Below, in pieces: positions 23,200-34,078 of a stretch of 64,000 nt of DNA. Position 1 is the stretch's first letter; each line of letters begins with the position of its first letter. The notes under the pieces were generated by a model. That model did not search any database. It worked only from the letters and a program-made list of their open reading frames with translations, and had not been told where the DNA came from. Both the position numbers and the translations under genes were made by a program. The DNA is from Triglochin maritima (lineage: Eukaryota > Streptophyta > Magnoliopsida > Alismatales > Juncaginaceae): the NCBI GenBank assembly GCA_963682175.1, contig OY821791.1, positions 27,154,326-27,218,325 of the forward strand, read 5' to 3'.

Positions 23200-23640
23200 A
23201 ACAAGGTGGAGCGGTCAACCAGTGTTGGGCAATCGATCGACCGGAAACTTCCAGAGTCATCTAAGCACAGATCAGAAGTGCAGAACGGTCGACCGGTACT
23301 GGGCAATCGGTCGACCGGAAACATCAGTGTCTTCCAGGCACGGATTAGAAGTGCGAGCGGTCAACCGGTGCTGAGAAAACGGTCGACCAGAAATTTCTAG
23401 AGTCTTCCAAGCACTGATCAGCAGTGCGGAGCGACCGACCGGTGTTGGGCAATCGATGGATCGAAAAACTTCCAAAGTCTGTCAGGAACGGATCGACAGT
23501 GCGGATCGGTCGACTGGTGCTGGGCAATCGGTCAACCGGAAGCTTCTAGAGTCTTCCAGGCAAGGATCAGCAGTGTGGAGCGATCGACCGGTTCTGGGAA
23601 ACTTTCGACCGAAAACTTCCTCCGGGATGTTTATGAAGTC
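23200..23640 (+). repeat. 73-75-bp minisatellite in the E1 LTR, about five copies
   Basis: The anchor AGAAGTG/AGCAGTG recurs at 23274, 23347, 23420, 23495 and 23569. Each unit holds two copies of a CGGTCGACCGG-type palindrome separated by about ten bases, many with single substitutions. Confidence 0.85.
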
Positions 23641-23990
23641 TGGACTGGTCAACCGAGGGTGATTCTGGTCGACCAAAACATGGCAGTTAAGTTGGACTAT
23701 CGTGGACCGGTCGACCAGTGTTGGACAATGGTCGACTGGTGCAGACGATTGTCCCCACGTTTTATATGTTCTCTTGTACAAATTGAGCATTGTATTTAAC
23801 GGGTTTTTGCCCTAATTTTATATACAACACATCATTATTATTTCGTTGAGAGAGATTAGGGCTAAAGAGAGATTTAGAGTGCTTTAGAGGACAAATTGCC
23901 TCCGTCAATTTGTAATCTCGGTTGCTTCTCTTGTTGGAGAAACGGATTGAAGGAAAGGAAACTAGCAGGAGACCCCCCGAAGGACGTAGG

Positions 23991-26116
23991 TGAAGGGAAT
24001 GTGTTCTAAAAGTTTAACTTTTATATATCAATTATTTTGAATTGGATGTGCAAACCTTTTGTTCATTGATTATTGTATTCGTCTATTGGAAGTGTTAAGG
24101 AAGATGAGCTTGATCATTAACAGTAGAGATCTAAAAGATAATGGTTTACATAAATCAAAAGTTATTCACAATCATGGTAATTATCATGGAACATTAATTG
24201 CCGAGATAAAATTATCGTGTTGGTCATCGATTATTGTAGCTCTATAAATATTTGACGGCACGAATATATAAAAGAGGAAAAGATTACTTTTATATATCGA
24301 ATAGACCTAGCAAGTAAGACATTGTGGAATTGTGTGATGTGTCATTTATGTTTTATTGTGTCTTGGATCCTAAGATATGAAACTTATATCTTTTCACAAA
24401 AGGACTGTTTAATTTGATTATTGTCAAAAGCTATCAATGAGTATAGTAATAAAGGCAATAGTTGGTTGAACATGAATTGTGCTGGAAAAGATAGTTAGTC
24501 AAAAGATTATCATTGCCCCTCTTAATTGAGTGATGATATTAGTGGGTCACCTGATAAAGCAAAATTATAATGTGCACAATGTAACTTGAGTTATAATTAG
24601 TTTAAAGAGATCAAGAAATGAATATATAATACAAAAGTGACCCATTTTTTGTATATATTCTTAATATCATGTGGCAAGGGACGGACACAAGTGGTGCACT
24701 TACATAACTAAATGGATCGTGTTTGGTTCGAGTGGAACAATACATCTATGCTAATTGGGTAACTATAATGTGTCGCTAGATACCACTTATAGTTGGATAT
24801 ATTGAGTGTTCAATATCGTTGTTAATTTAGCTTAGATCCTCCTATAGGTCACACCACAAAACTGGGAAACAAGAAGTTTGATTTTGAATTCATATGATGT
24901 GTCGGGTTTCTTTTGAAAATGGACACATGTGGTGAATCAATAAAATCAATATATTATGAAAATTGACATAATTAAAATCATAAATAAATTCATATAAGAT
25001 GTATATATTATGAGGTGCAATTGTTTAACATTACATAGGATAATATATCACATGAGATATGAATTTCCTAAAACCCCAAAAGATCAAATTTTGTTGGAGA
25101 TAAATCCAAAATTTGATAAAGGCAAAAAGCAGACAAAACGGTCGAGAACGTTTTCAGAGATCGGTCGACCGAAATTCACAGTAGCTGTTGAGCATGTGAA
25201 CGGTCGAACGGAAGAATGATTTTGGTCTATCGGAAACTTCCAGCAGCTTCTGCGAGCTCGTCTTGGTAGTGACCGGTCGACCGGTATAGAGCTGTGGTTC
25301 AACCAAAAATTTCCAGGAGCTTCCTCGGGTTGATCTTGGTAGTGATCGGTCGACTGACTTTGAGATGCAGTCCGACCGAAAACTTCCAATGGCTCATCCA
25401 TTGGGTTTCTAGTTTGGAAACAGTCGACCGTTTTGGCAAGTTTGTCCAACCAAAAAATCATTGTAGCTGGGGAAGCGTGTGATGGGTCGACCGTTCGGTT
25501 TCATGGTCCAACCAAAACCGCAACTAACTTCCAATTGGTCGACCGGTAGGCAAGTTTCGGTCGACTGGTTGTACGGTTTTGCCAGAATTATTAAGAGAAT
25601 AATTAATGGATTTTTTTTCAAAATAATAAGTTAAAAAAAGAAAATTGGAAGAATTGGACGTTGGAAACTTAATTGGCAAAGTTTGCACCTTAAAAATGGC
25701 ACCACAGGTGCCGTTTTCATTAACTAAAAACGGCACTGTAGATGCCGTTTTTACGCTTAATGAAAACGGTATCACTGATGCCATTTTTACCTGAGTAAAA
25801 TTTTTCTTGGTTTTGAGATGATGTTTTTAGCTACGACATGTTGAACTAGGAACGGGTCGGTCGGGGGTCCCCGGTGAGCGAGCGACGTTTCACCTGTGAG
25901 GATCTTAAAATTGTGAGATCTGGAAATTTTTTGGATCTTAAAATTGTTTGATCTGGAAATTTTTGAATCTTGCTCACTTGCAAAAAAAACTCATTGTAAT
26001 TATTGTGGCGGGGTTGTAATCATTGTAATCCAATGTTTGGTCAGATCATTTTAAAATATGTATGCTTGTATGAAAATTTTAAAATATACACATACATAGG
26101 GACACGAAATCCTACA
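23991..26116 (+). repeat. G3 solo LTR, family G Copia (2126 bp)
   Basis: In coding sense it starts TGAAGGGAATGTG and ends GAAATCCTACA, the inverse of the G element LTRs at 31947 and 39676. Perfect GTAGG duplications flank it (23986-23990 and 26117-26121), and no internal sequence is present. A palindrome-rich zone occupies about 25140-25570 with four exact GGTCGACC octamers and many decayed ones. Confidence 0.92.
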
Positions 26117-26331
26117 GTAGGCATGTTGCCGAACCTTGTAAAACGCGTGTGTCGTGGTTTGCTTTAGGTGTGTTGTATGTTTATTTGTGTTTCCATCGTA
26201 GTTGTGTATGTTTTGTTGCTTGAAAGCTTGGGAGAGAACTAGAAGTTTATTCCACATTCAATATTGATGTACTGTGGTGTGTTTAATCCGTTATCTTGTT
26301 TAGTAGCGTTGTTAGAACCTCTCCCAACAGC

Positions 26332-26343
26332 TGGTATCAGAGA
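26332..26343 (+). promoter_or_regulatory. E1 primer binding site (initiator Met tRNA)
   Basis: TGGTATCAGAGA lies two bases after the LTR end and matches the complement of the plant initiator-Met tRNA 3' end except at the last position. Confidence 0.85.
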
Positions 26344-26371
26344 TTTGTTGGCTACTAAAGATGTCAGAGGA

Positions 26372-27006
26372 ACGGGGGGCTGAAGCTATGTGTTATATCG
26401 AGACGCGCCTTATGTAAGAGTCCCTATGAGGACTTGACACACTTGTTTTGGGAGTGTCCTTTTGTGCGGGTTGTATGGGACAAAATTAGGAAGGTGGGAG
26501 GAGATATTGGTCGCAAGAAACGAGCCATAATGGAGGAACTCTATAGAATTCAGAGGTGGAGTGCACCCTCCAAATATAGTGCACTCGCGATTAAGCTCGC
26601 TTTGGGAGTGGTGGTTTTCGAACGTTGGGTGGAACGAAATAGAAGACGTATGGATGGCGAGGAACGGCAAGTGGAGGCCATTGTTCAACAAGTGAATGAT
26701 GTGGTTCAGATTAAAGGATCCGGAATGCTGGAAGGAAGGGGAGACGAGCTTGAGAAGGCGAATTTCGAGAAGACGTGGTTATGAGATGAATGACATTAGT
26801 TAGTTAAATGAGTAGAGTAATGTAATGTATTGTAGTAACAAGTGGGACTTGTGATAGTGGATGTACTATGTGAGGATCCGAGCTTGTGCTTCTGCAAGTT
26901 CCGAGGGCATACATGTGTAGTAGTTTGGGTTGGTTTGCATGTAAGTTAATTTATGAAAATCAATAAATTTCGAGGCTAAGCCTCCTTTTTGTTTTGCAAA
27001 AAAAAA
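26372..27006 (+). mobile_element. 5'-truncated LINE (L1-type) with poly(A) and TSD
   Basis: The insert is flanked by 15-bp near-identical duplications, AAAGATGTCAGAGGA (26357-26371) and AAAGATGTCGGAGGA (27004-27018), with one mismatch. It ends in a short A-run (26998-27006). The plus-strand frame encodes the tail of a LINE ORF2. It landed exactly at the E1 gag start codon region. Confidence 0.88.
26384..26784 (+). pseudogene. LINE ORF2 C-terminal fragment (zf-RVT domain)
   Basis: The frame gives a Cys/His cluster with THLFWECPF and VWDKI, then WVERNRRRMDG, the zinc-binding region that follows the reverse transcriptase in plant L1 elements. The open part runs from 26434 to a TGA at 26784. The endonuclease and polymerase are missing through 5' truncation, the usual outcome of target-primed insertion. 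Confidence 0.85.
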
Positions 27007-27575
27007 GATGTCGGAGGACACGTAAAATTTTGGGGTGGAGAAATTCACCAGAAAAGTAAACTTTTTGACATGGCAGTGGAGGATCCGTGCGTTGAACAAC
27101 TTGGACGGGGTCAAGAAGGAGCCGTCGAAGATGACCAAAGAGAAGTGGAAGAGTCTGAATCTCTCACTTGTTGTGCCTTTCAGATGATCATCGAGTTGGA
27201 TAGGGATCATCGAGTTGGATAGGGATCATCGAGTTGTGCCTTTCCGATGATCTTCTCTTTGCAAAAACGACGGAGACAATGGCCAAATATTGGAAACTTC
27301 TGGAGGACATATTTATGAAGAAGAACCTGAGCAACAAATTCAATTTGAAGTGTCACTTATACATGCTTCGGATGAAGGACAACACGTTGGTTATTGATCA
27401 CCATCGGTGTTCAATAAGCCTATTGCTTATTTGACTTAGCTGGATGATAAGATGGAAGATTTTGACAAAGCAATGTTGTTGTTAATGTCGCTGCCGGACT
27501 TGTATGAGAATTTGGTGTATACGAACATATATGGGAAGGATTCGCTGGTGTTAGAAGAGGGAATGGCATGTTGAT
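27007..27575 (+). pseudogene. E1 gag, N-terminal and central part, degenerate
   Basis: Across frameshifts the plus strand reads as Copia gag: a VEKFTRKVNFLTWQ start, a WKSLN stretch, then KNLSNKFNLK, MLRMKDNTLV and LLMSLPDLYENL motifs typical of the UBN2/gag family. A short triplication of GATCATCGAGTTGGATAGG (about 27184-27230) disrupts the frame. The capsid-like protein would package element RNA. It is cut at 27580 by G4; about 18 bases may continue at 29786-29803. Confidence 0.75.
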
Positions 27576-27580
27576 CTCTT

Positions 27581-29780
27581 TATAGGACTTCGTGCCCTTA
27601 TGTATGTATATATTTTTCTCTTTTATACATGCATGTAGGATCGATTATCATATTTTCAAAGATTTTATGCACATTATTCTATATATTATTTTAATACAAT
27701 CCAATCTACATTTATATCAAAATAAATAGAAGAGGATCATACCCAAAGGTTCTCTAAAACCTTTATGAAGATCTGTAGTTACGTTGCATGATGAATCACC
27801 CTCTGATTTGCCTCCAAGTGTTCACCAAACTCTAAACAAGATTAAAGAGAAAAGAGCTAGTCAATCAATCTTTAATTCAATGTAAGAATCTAGCTAAAAA
27901 CCCCTTTAAAGCTCATGACAATTTAATCTCCAAAAACTTGAATTAACAAGGTGATTTTCGGATGGATTAGTAGGGTGGTTAGGAAGAGAGAGAATTTTTC
28001 ATTAATTAAAACAAGGAGGGAAAGGAGACCTATTTATAGAGTTTCCTCAACCACACATCGTGGGTAATCAACTAACTCATGATCTACTATTTTTCTCTCC
28101 CTTAAACCAATCACTAATTGACACATAATGACCCACATCCACGTTTAATCATAATTGGAATAAATCCAACCCATGGTCAACACTAATCCCTTAATTAATT
28201 TTGGCCTAATCGTGTCCATCGGTTGACCGATTGGCAGTTTATTGCGATTTCGGTTGGGCCATGAAACCGAGCGGTCGACCGATCATACTGTACCAAAGCT
28301 ACTGTGATTTTCCGGTCGTACAAACACACCCAAACGGTCGACTGTTTCTACATGAGAAAGCCACTGAAACTTTTTGGTCGGACGGCACTTCAAGTCGGTC
28401 GACCAAATATTACATGGAGAAGTTCCCAGAAATTATCGGTTGAACCACGACTTTCACCCGATTGACCGATCACTACCAAGAAGAGTTCGTAGAAGCTCCT
28501 GGAAGTTTTCGGTCGACCAACCGTATCCATCCGGTCGACCGTTCACATACGCAACAACTACTGTGAATTTCCGGTCGACAGTCTTTGAAAATGTCGGACC
28601 GTTTTGGCCCGATTTTCCTTTATCAAATTTTGGATTAACATCCCACAAAATTCGATCTTTGGGGTTTTTTGCAGATTCATATGTTATAATGTTGATCACA
28701 TTAAATCATGCAATGTATTATCATATGTAATGACAAAACATTACACCCCATAATACATACATCTCATATAAATTTATTTATGATTCTAATTATGTCATTT
28801 TCATAACATATTGATTTATGGATTCACCACATGTATATTATTTCACATGAAACTCGATACATCATATGAACATAAAATCAAACTTCTTGTTTCCCAGTTT
28901 TGTGGTGTGACGTATAGAAGAATCCAAGTTGAATTATCAATGATATTAAACACTTAATATCATAAACGATAAGTGGTATCTAGCTACACATTATAGTTAC
29001 CCAACTAACAAAGATATCTTTGTTCACTTGAACTAAACACGATCCATTTAATGATGTAAGTAACATCACTTGTGTCTATCTCGTGCCTCATGATATTAAG
29101 AATATTATACAAAGTATAAATGTATCACATTCCTATTTTATATTCATTTATTGATCTCTTAAGTTAATTATAAATATGTAACTTAACATAAGTCACATTG
29201 TGCACATTACAATTTTGCTTTATCAATGACCCCACTAATATCATCACACAAGTAAAGATGGGGCAATGATAATCTTTTGACGAACTATGTTTTCCGGTGT
29301 AAGTCATGATTAACCAATTATTATTTTTATTACTATACTCATTGATAGTTTTTTATAATAAACAAATTAAACACTTCTTATGTGAAAAGATATAAGTCTC
29401 ATATCTTAGGATTCAAGACACAGTGAAATATTAATGCCACATAATACATTTCCATAATATTTCACTTGCTAGGTCTGTTCAATATATAAAAGTAATATTT
29501 TTTATATACTCGTATCGTTAAATATTTGTAGAGCTACAATACTCTTTAACCAACACGACAATCTTATTTCGATAATTATGTTCCATGTCAATTTCCATGA
29601 TTGTGAATTAACTTTTGATTTAAGTAAACCATTATCTTTTAGAGCTCTACGGTTAAGGATCAAGAACCTCTTCCTTAACACTTCTAAAAGACGAATACAT
29701 TAATCAAGGAACAAAATATTTGCATTTTCAATTCATAATAATTGACATATAAAGTAAACTTTTAGAACACATTCCCTTCA
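27581..29780 (-). repeat. G4 LTR, family G, probably solo (2200 bp)
   Basis: It starts TATAGGACTTCG (TG mutated to TA) and ends CATTCCCTTCA, like the left ends and right ends of the G element LTRs. The flanks CTCTT (27576-27580) and CTATT (29781-29785) differ at one base and may be the target duplication. No internal sequence follows, so it is likely a solo LTR. A decayed palindrome array lies at about 28215-28600 with four exact GGTCGACC octamers. Confidence 0.75.
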
Positions 29781-29803
29781 CTATTATGATGCAAGGAAGA
29801 ATT

Positions 29804-31290
29804 TGTGAGATTGTGTATGATGGCTTAGTTCTATTAACTTTTAATCCTAAACAAACTCTACTTGCAACACAAACAAAGATGCAGCTGAAATTAAAAACAA
29901 AAACAAGTAAAGAGAAAATAATGCAAACCACAATGGAGATGGGGGATTTTTAAAGAGGTTCAGCACCCCACCCAGGTCCTAGTCCTCTCTTGCTAGCTCC
30001 GCTCGAATCACCGAGGTCCGCTCACGACTTCACTATCCACTCCCCGTTCCAGGCCGGGAGAGAACGCCTTTACAACACAGACTTCCACGAACAACCCTCG
30101 CTAGGTTTACTTTCTTCCTCTCACAACCGAGAGGGACACTTCGGGCTTTCACCGTAGTCCTTGCTTCTTTGACAAAGAAATGAGTGGAACAACACTCTCA
30201 AACTTGAGCACACTTAACTTAGGATATGAAATAGATCTAAGATGTGGAAGTGTATGCTTGGAGAGTAGATTTGGGGAATGGGAGACTTGGAGCTTTCTCT
30301 TGAGTGTATACGACAATAGGAATTGGAAGAGTTGTCTAATTGTTTCATGGGAACACCTATTTATAAGCTCCTAAGGTGTTATAGCCGTTGGGGTTAAGTT
30401 GGGTAAGGTTTGATTGAGAAACACAAAACAGCAACTTGCAGGACCCAATTCAGAGAAAGTTCGGTGGACCAAAACGGGCAGAACGGTCGACCGTTTGGCA
30501 ATTTTTAACAACGTTCAGTCGACCGATAATGGAACGGTCAAACGAAACATGCTCTACGGGGTTAACAGCCAAACACCGAATAGGGTTCGGTCGAACGTAA
30601 ATTTCCAGACTCTACGGGGTTGACGAAAGTGATCAAGTTCGATCGACCGATCCACGTTCTACGGTCGGCCGAAAATTTCCAGGAAGTTTCACTTTGTGGA
30701 GACATTCATGTTCGGTCGACCAAAATAGGTCCACGATCGACCGATGAGCAATTTGTATTTTGGGGTATTGGTGAATAATTTGAATACGACCGTTGGTATA
30801 ATACGACAACCCTAACGGTCTGAAAAATATGTTGATTCGGTCAACTGAAAAGGTCAAAACGGTCGACCGATTGGGTAGGGAAATTCACTCTACATTAATG
30901 GAAACAAAGCGGTCGACCGAAATGACTTTGGCAGACTTCCTTAGTGAATTCCAGTCTAAGTTTGGGTGATCTATTGAAGACCAAATGATGTGAAATTTTG
31001 TGTGTGACTTCTATAGGGAACCTAGTGTGTATGTGAGTTGATTTTAGCTCAAGAATGCTCAATTACAGAATGTTCCTAAGACTCAAAAGACAACAAGATG
31101 ACATGTCTTCAATATAGCTTTAATACATGTCTTGACTTGATTTCCTTTCTTCCTTGAGTCTTGATCACTTTTAGAACTTAGCACAATACAATATATATGC
31201 ATTGCAATATGTGTGCTACTCTACATTGATTACAATTAAGATTAGGTTGATTAAATCATCAAAACATAGATTAAGGCCAAAAAGCCAACA
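29804..31290 (-). repeat. F2 3' LTR (1487 bp)
   Basis: It starts TGTGAGATTG and ends AAAGCCAACA on the plus strand, homologous to F1. A polypurine tract adjoins it on the right, which marks it as the 3' LTR of a minus-strand element. A palindrome array at about 30448-30925 has four exact GGTCGACC octamers and many one-base variants. Confidence 0.88.
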
Positions 31291-31304
31291 TTCTCCCTTT
31301 TTTT
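31291..31304 (-). promoter_or_regulatory. F2 polypurine tract
   Basis: On the minus strand AAAAAAAGGGAGAA directly precedes the LTR start TGTTGGC. Confidence 0.8.
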
Positions 31305-31763
31305 GATGATGACAACCTATATCTTAATACTTGAAATATTTATATGTAAACTATGCATAGAAATACTCCTCCTATTGATGTGCATAGTTTTTGTTCAATT
31401 ATATTCTCAAATTTTCAAATTACCCCCTCAATTGTCTTTCCCCGTTTGACATCCATAAAAAATCAATATAAGATTTAACATAGAATTTAGGATGTCTTGT
31501 AATGAAATTGCTCCCCCTAAGTTTTGCACTTCATTACTCTAAGTAAATGATATTCATTAAGCTCCCCCTATCAATGTGGATATGAAATATCCATTAAGTT
31601 CATTTCTATTCTCCCTTTTAACATCAAGCAAAATATATCAATAGACATGTGATGTTTTATCACCCATTTGACATCCATTTACAAATTTGACACTAACATC
31701 AATGGATGTGATTCAAATTTTAAGATATGCAATGAATAATATATGATATGTCAATTAAGCATG
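31305..31763 (-). other. F2 3' non-coding region
   Basis: There is no coding potential. Several CTCCCCCTA / CTCCCTTTT segments (minus-strand purine-rich tracts) are repeated here. Multiple polypurine-like tracts before the 3' LTR are a known trait of SIRE elements, which supports the lineage call. Confidence 0.6.
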
Positions 31764-31946
31764 TTAAGTGATTGACATCATTTCATGCTTATATTTGTAT
31801 CTTATATCCATTATCTTTCACCTAAACAATGCTATGTCACGAGTTTTATGTTTAGTTTTCAGGAATAAATAGGTTTGAAGAGATGAAGCATAAAAGGACC
31901 CAAAAGCGGGGAAAAAGGACTGAATTGTGAGATCTGGGGACCAAGA

Positions 31947-33994
31947 TGTAGGATTTCATGTTTAATTATGCATGTATATTTTTCGAATTTTTATGCATAA
32001 TAAGGATCAATTATAATTTTCTACGATTTATTTCATGCATGCATCAGTTTGTTTTAATATCTAGTTTCAAAAACTCATTAAAACAAACATGGGCTCCGAA
32101 ATTCATACCTAGAAGTTCTCAAAAACTTCTTGAAGATTCGGAGACGTTGGGGATGCTTCTCGCCGCGCCGGATGCCTCCGAGTATTCACCAAACTCTAAA
32201 CAAGATCGGAGAGAGGGAAGCTAGTCTCTCAATCTCCGATACGGTTTAGAATCTAATTACTAACCCCTCTTTAATTCCCTTGAGAAGATGATCTCTTAAG
32301 AACTAAAACTAAACTTAAGAATTAAGGGATTTTCGTGGAGAATTATGGAGAGAGAATTTTTGCACAAGAAATAATGAATTGATTAATTGGGGTAATGAGA
32401 TAAGCTTGTATTTATAAGCTCTCTCCAAATTACCTATTCATGTGCAACCCCTTGCCCATGATCTCATGCAAAATTCCATCTAACCATCAATTATTTGCTG
32501 ACAAATAATCTTAGCCACGAATTAAATCAATTATGGACCAATTCCATGCATGATCTAATTAATTCTTAATTAATTCTGCATAAAACCGTCTGGCCGGTCG
32601 ACCGTTTGTGAGGTCCGGTCGACCGTTTTGACCGCGTTTCGGTCGACCGTTCAATAACTCGGTCGACCGTTCGTAACAGGAATTATTCCTTCGCAATGTT
32701 CGGTCGACCGACCGATTACATTCGGTCGACCGACCGAACAGATGAAAATTCCCTTTATAGGTCTAGTCATGTCCGGTCGACCGTGCCCGATCGGTCGACC
32801 GTTTACTGCTAACCGGTCGACCGTTTGAGCACTTTTCTGCAGACTTGTCAAATTTCGGTTTAACCCCTACAAAATTTGACATTTCGGGATTAGTAGTAAA
32901 TTCACAACTTATGTAACATATTATCCTATGTAATGATCAATCATTACACCCCATATTATTTACATCACATATGAATTTAATTTAGATTCTAATTATGTTA
33001 TAGATCACAACATAATTTTGATTTTGCTTGTTCACCACATGTGTCATATTTTCACATGAAACCCGACACATCTTATGAACTCAAAATCCCCATTTCTTGT
33101 TTCCCAGTTTTGTGGTGTGACCTATAGGAGGATCTAAACTAAGTTGGCAGTGATACTAAGAACTTAATATCACAAGCTATAAGTGGTATCTAGCTACACA
33201 TTATAGCTCCCAATTAGTTAGATGTCTTAATTCCACTCGAACCAAAACCCGATCCACTTAGTGATGGAGTGCACCACTTGTGTCCGTCCCTTGCCTCATG
33301 ATATTAAGAATACACACAAAGTAGTATTGTGTCATCTTTGTATTTAGTATTCATTTCTTGATCTCTTTAAGCTAGTTATAAATATGTGACTTAACTCAAA
33401 TCACATTGTGCACATTATAACTTTGCTTTATCAAGGGGCCCACTAATATCATCACTCAATTAAGAGGGGCAATGATGATCTTTTGACTAACTATCTTCTC
33501 CAACAAAAGTTGTACTTAACCAACCAATGCCTTTACACTACACTTATCGATAGCTCAAGACACTAGTCTAATTAAGCATTCCTTAAGTGATCGGATATAA
33601 GTCTCATATCAAAGGACCAAAGACACAGTAAAATATTAATGACACAGAAACACATTTCTATAATATTTTACTTATTAGGTCTATTCAGTATACAAAAGTA
33701 ATATTTTCCTCTTTTGCATACCCGTGTTGTCACTCACTTGTAGAGCTACAATGATCTATGACCAACACGACAATCTTAACTCGGTAATTAATGTCCCGTG
33801 TTAATTACCATGATTGCGAATATCTTTTGTTTTATGTAAACCAATATCTTTTAGAGCTCTACGGTTAAGGACCAAGAGTCTCTTCCTTAACACTTGTAAA
33901 AGACGAATAACATAAACAAGGAACAAAATGATTTCTCATTCAATTCATAATAATTGACATTTAAAAGTAAAACTTTTAGAACACATTCCCTTCA
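31947..33994 (-). repeat. G 3' LTR (2048 bp)
   Basis: It starts TGTAGGATTTCATG and ends CATTCCCTTCA on the plus strand. Minus-strand TATA box at 32409-32418. The palindrome array at 32590-32825 holds nine exact GGTCGACC octamers in about 235 bp, more intact than any other copy here. Confidence 0.95.
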
Positions 33995-34006
33995 ATCTCC
34001 CACTTG
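33995..34006 (-). promoter_or_regulatory. G polypurine tract
   Basis: On the minus strand CAAGTGGGAGAT directly precedes the 3' LTR start TGAAGGGAATG. Confidence 0.75.
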
Positions 34007-34078
34007 TTATTACAATTTTCTTTCACATACATACTCAATGTATAAAACAATAATAACTAGGGTGAACCCCATTACATA

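Larger units (their letters stand above)
23104..26329 (+). repeat. E1 5' LTR, interrupted by G3 (about 1.1 kb without insert)
   Basis: It starts TGTTGAAAATTGG and ends CTCTCCCAACA, giving TGTTG/CAACA termini, and is followed two bases later by an initiator-Met primer site. A solo LTR (23991-26116) with TSD GTAGG splits it. A TATA-like TTTTATATAC lies at about 23815-23824. The first part carries a 73-75-bp tandem repeat with palindromes. Confidence 0.8.
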
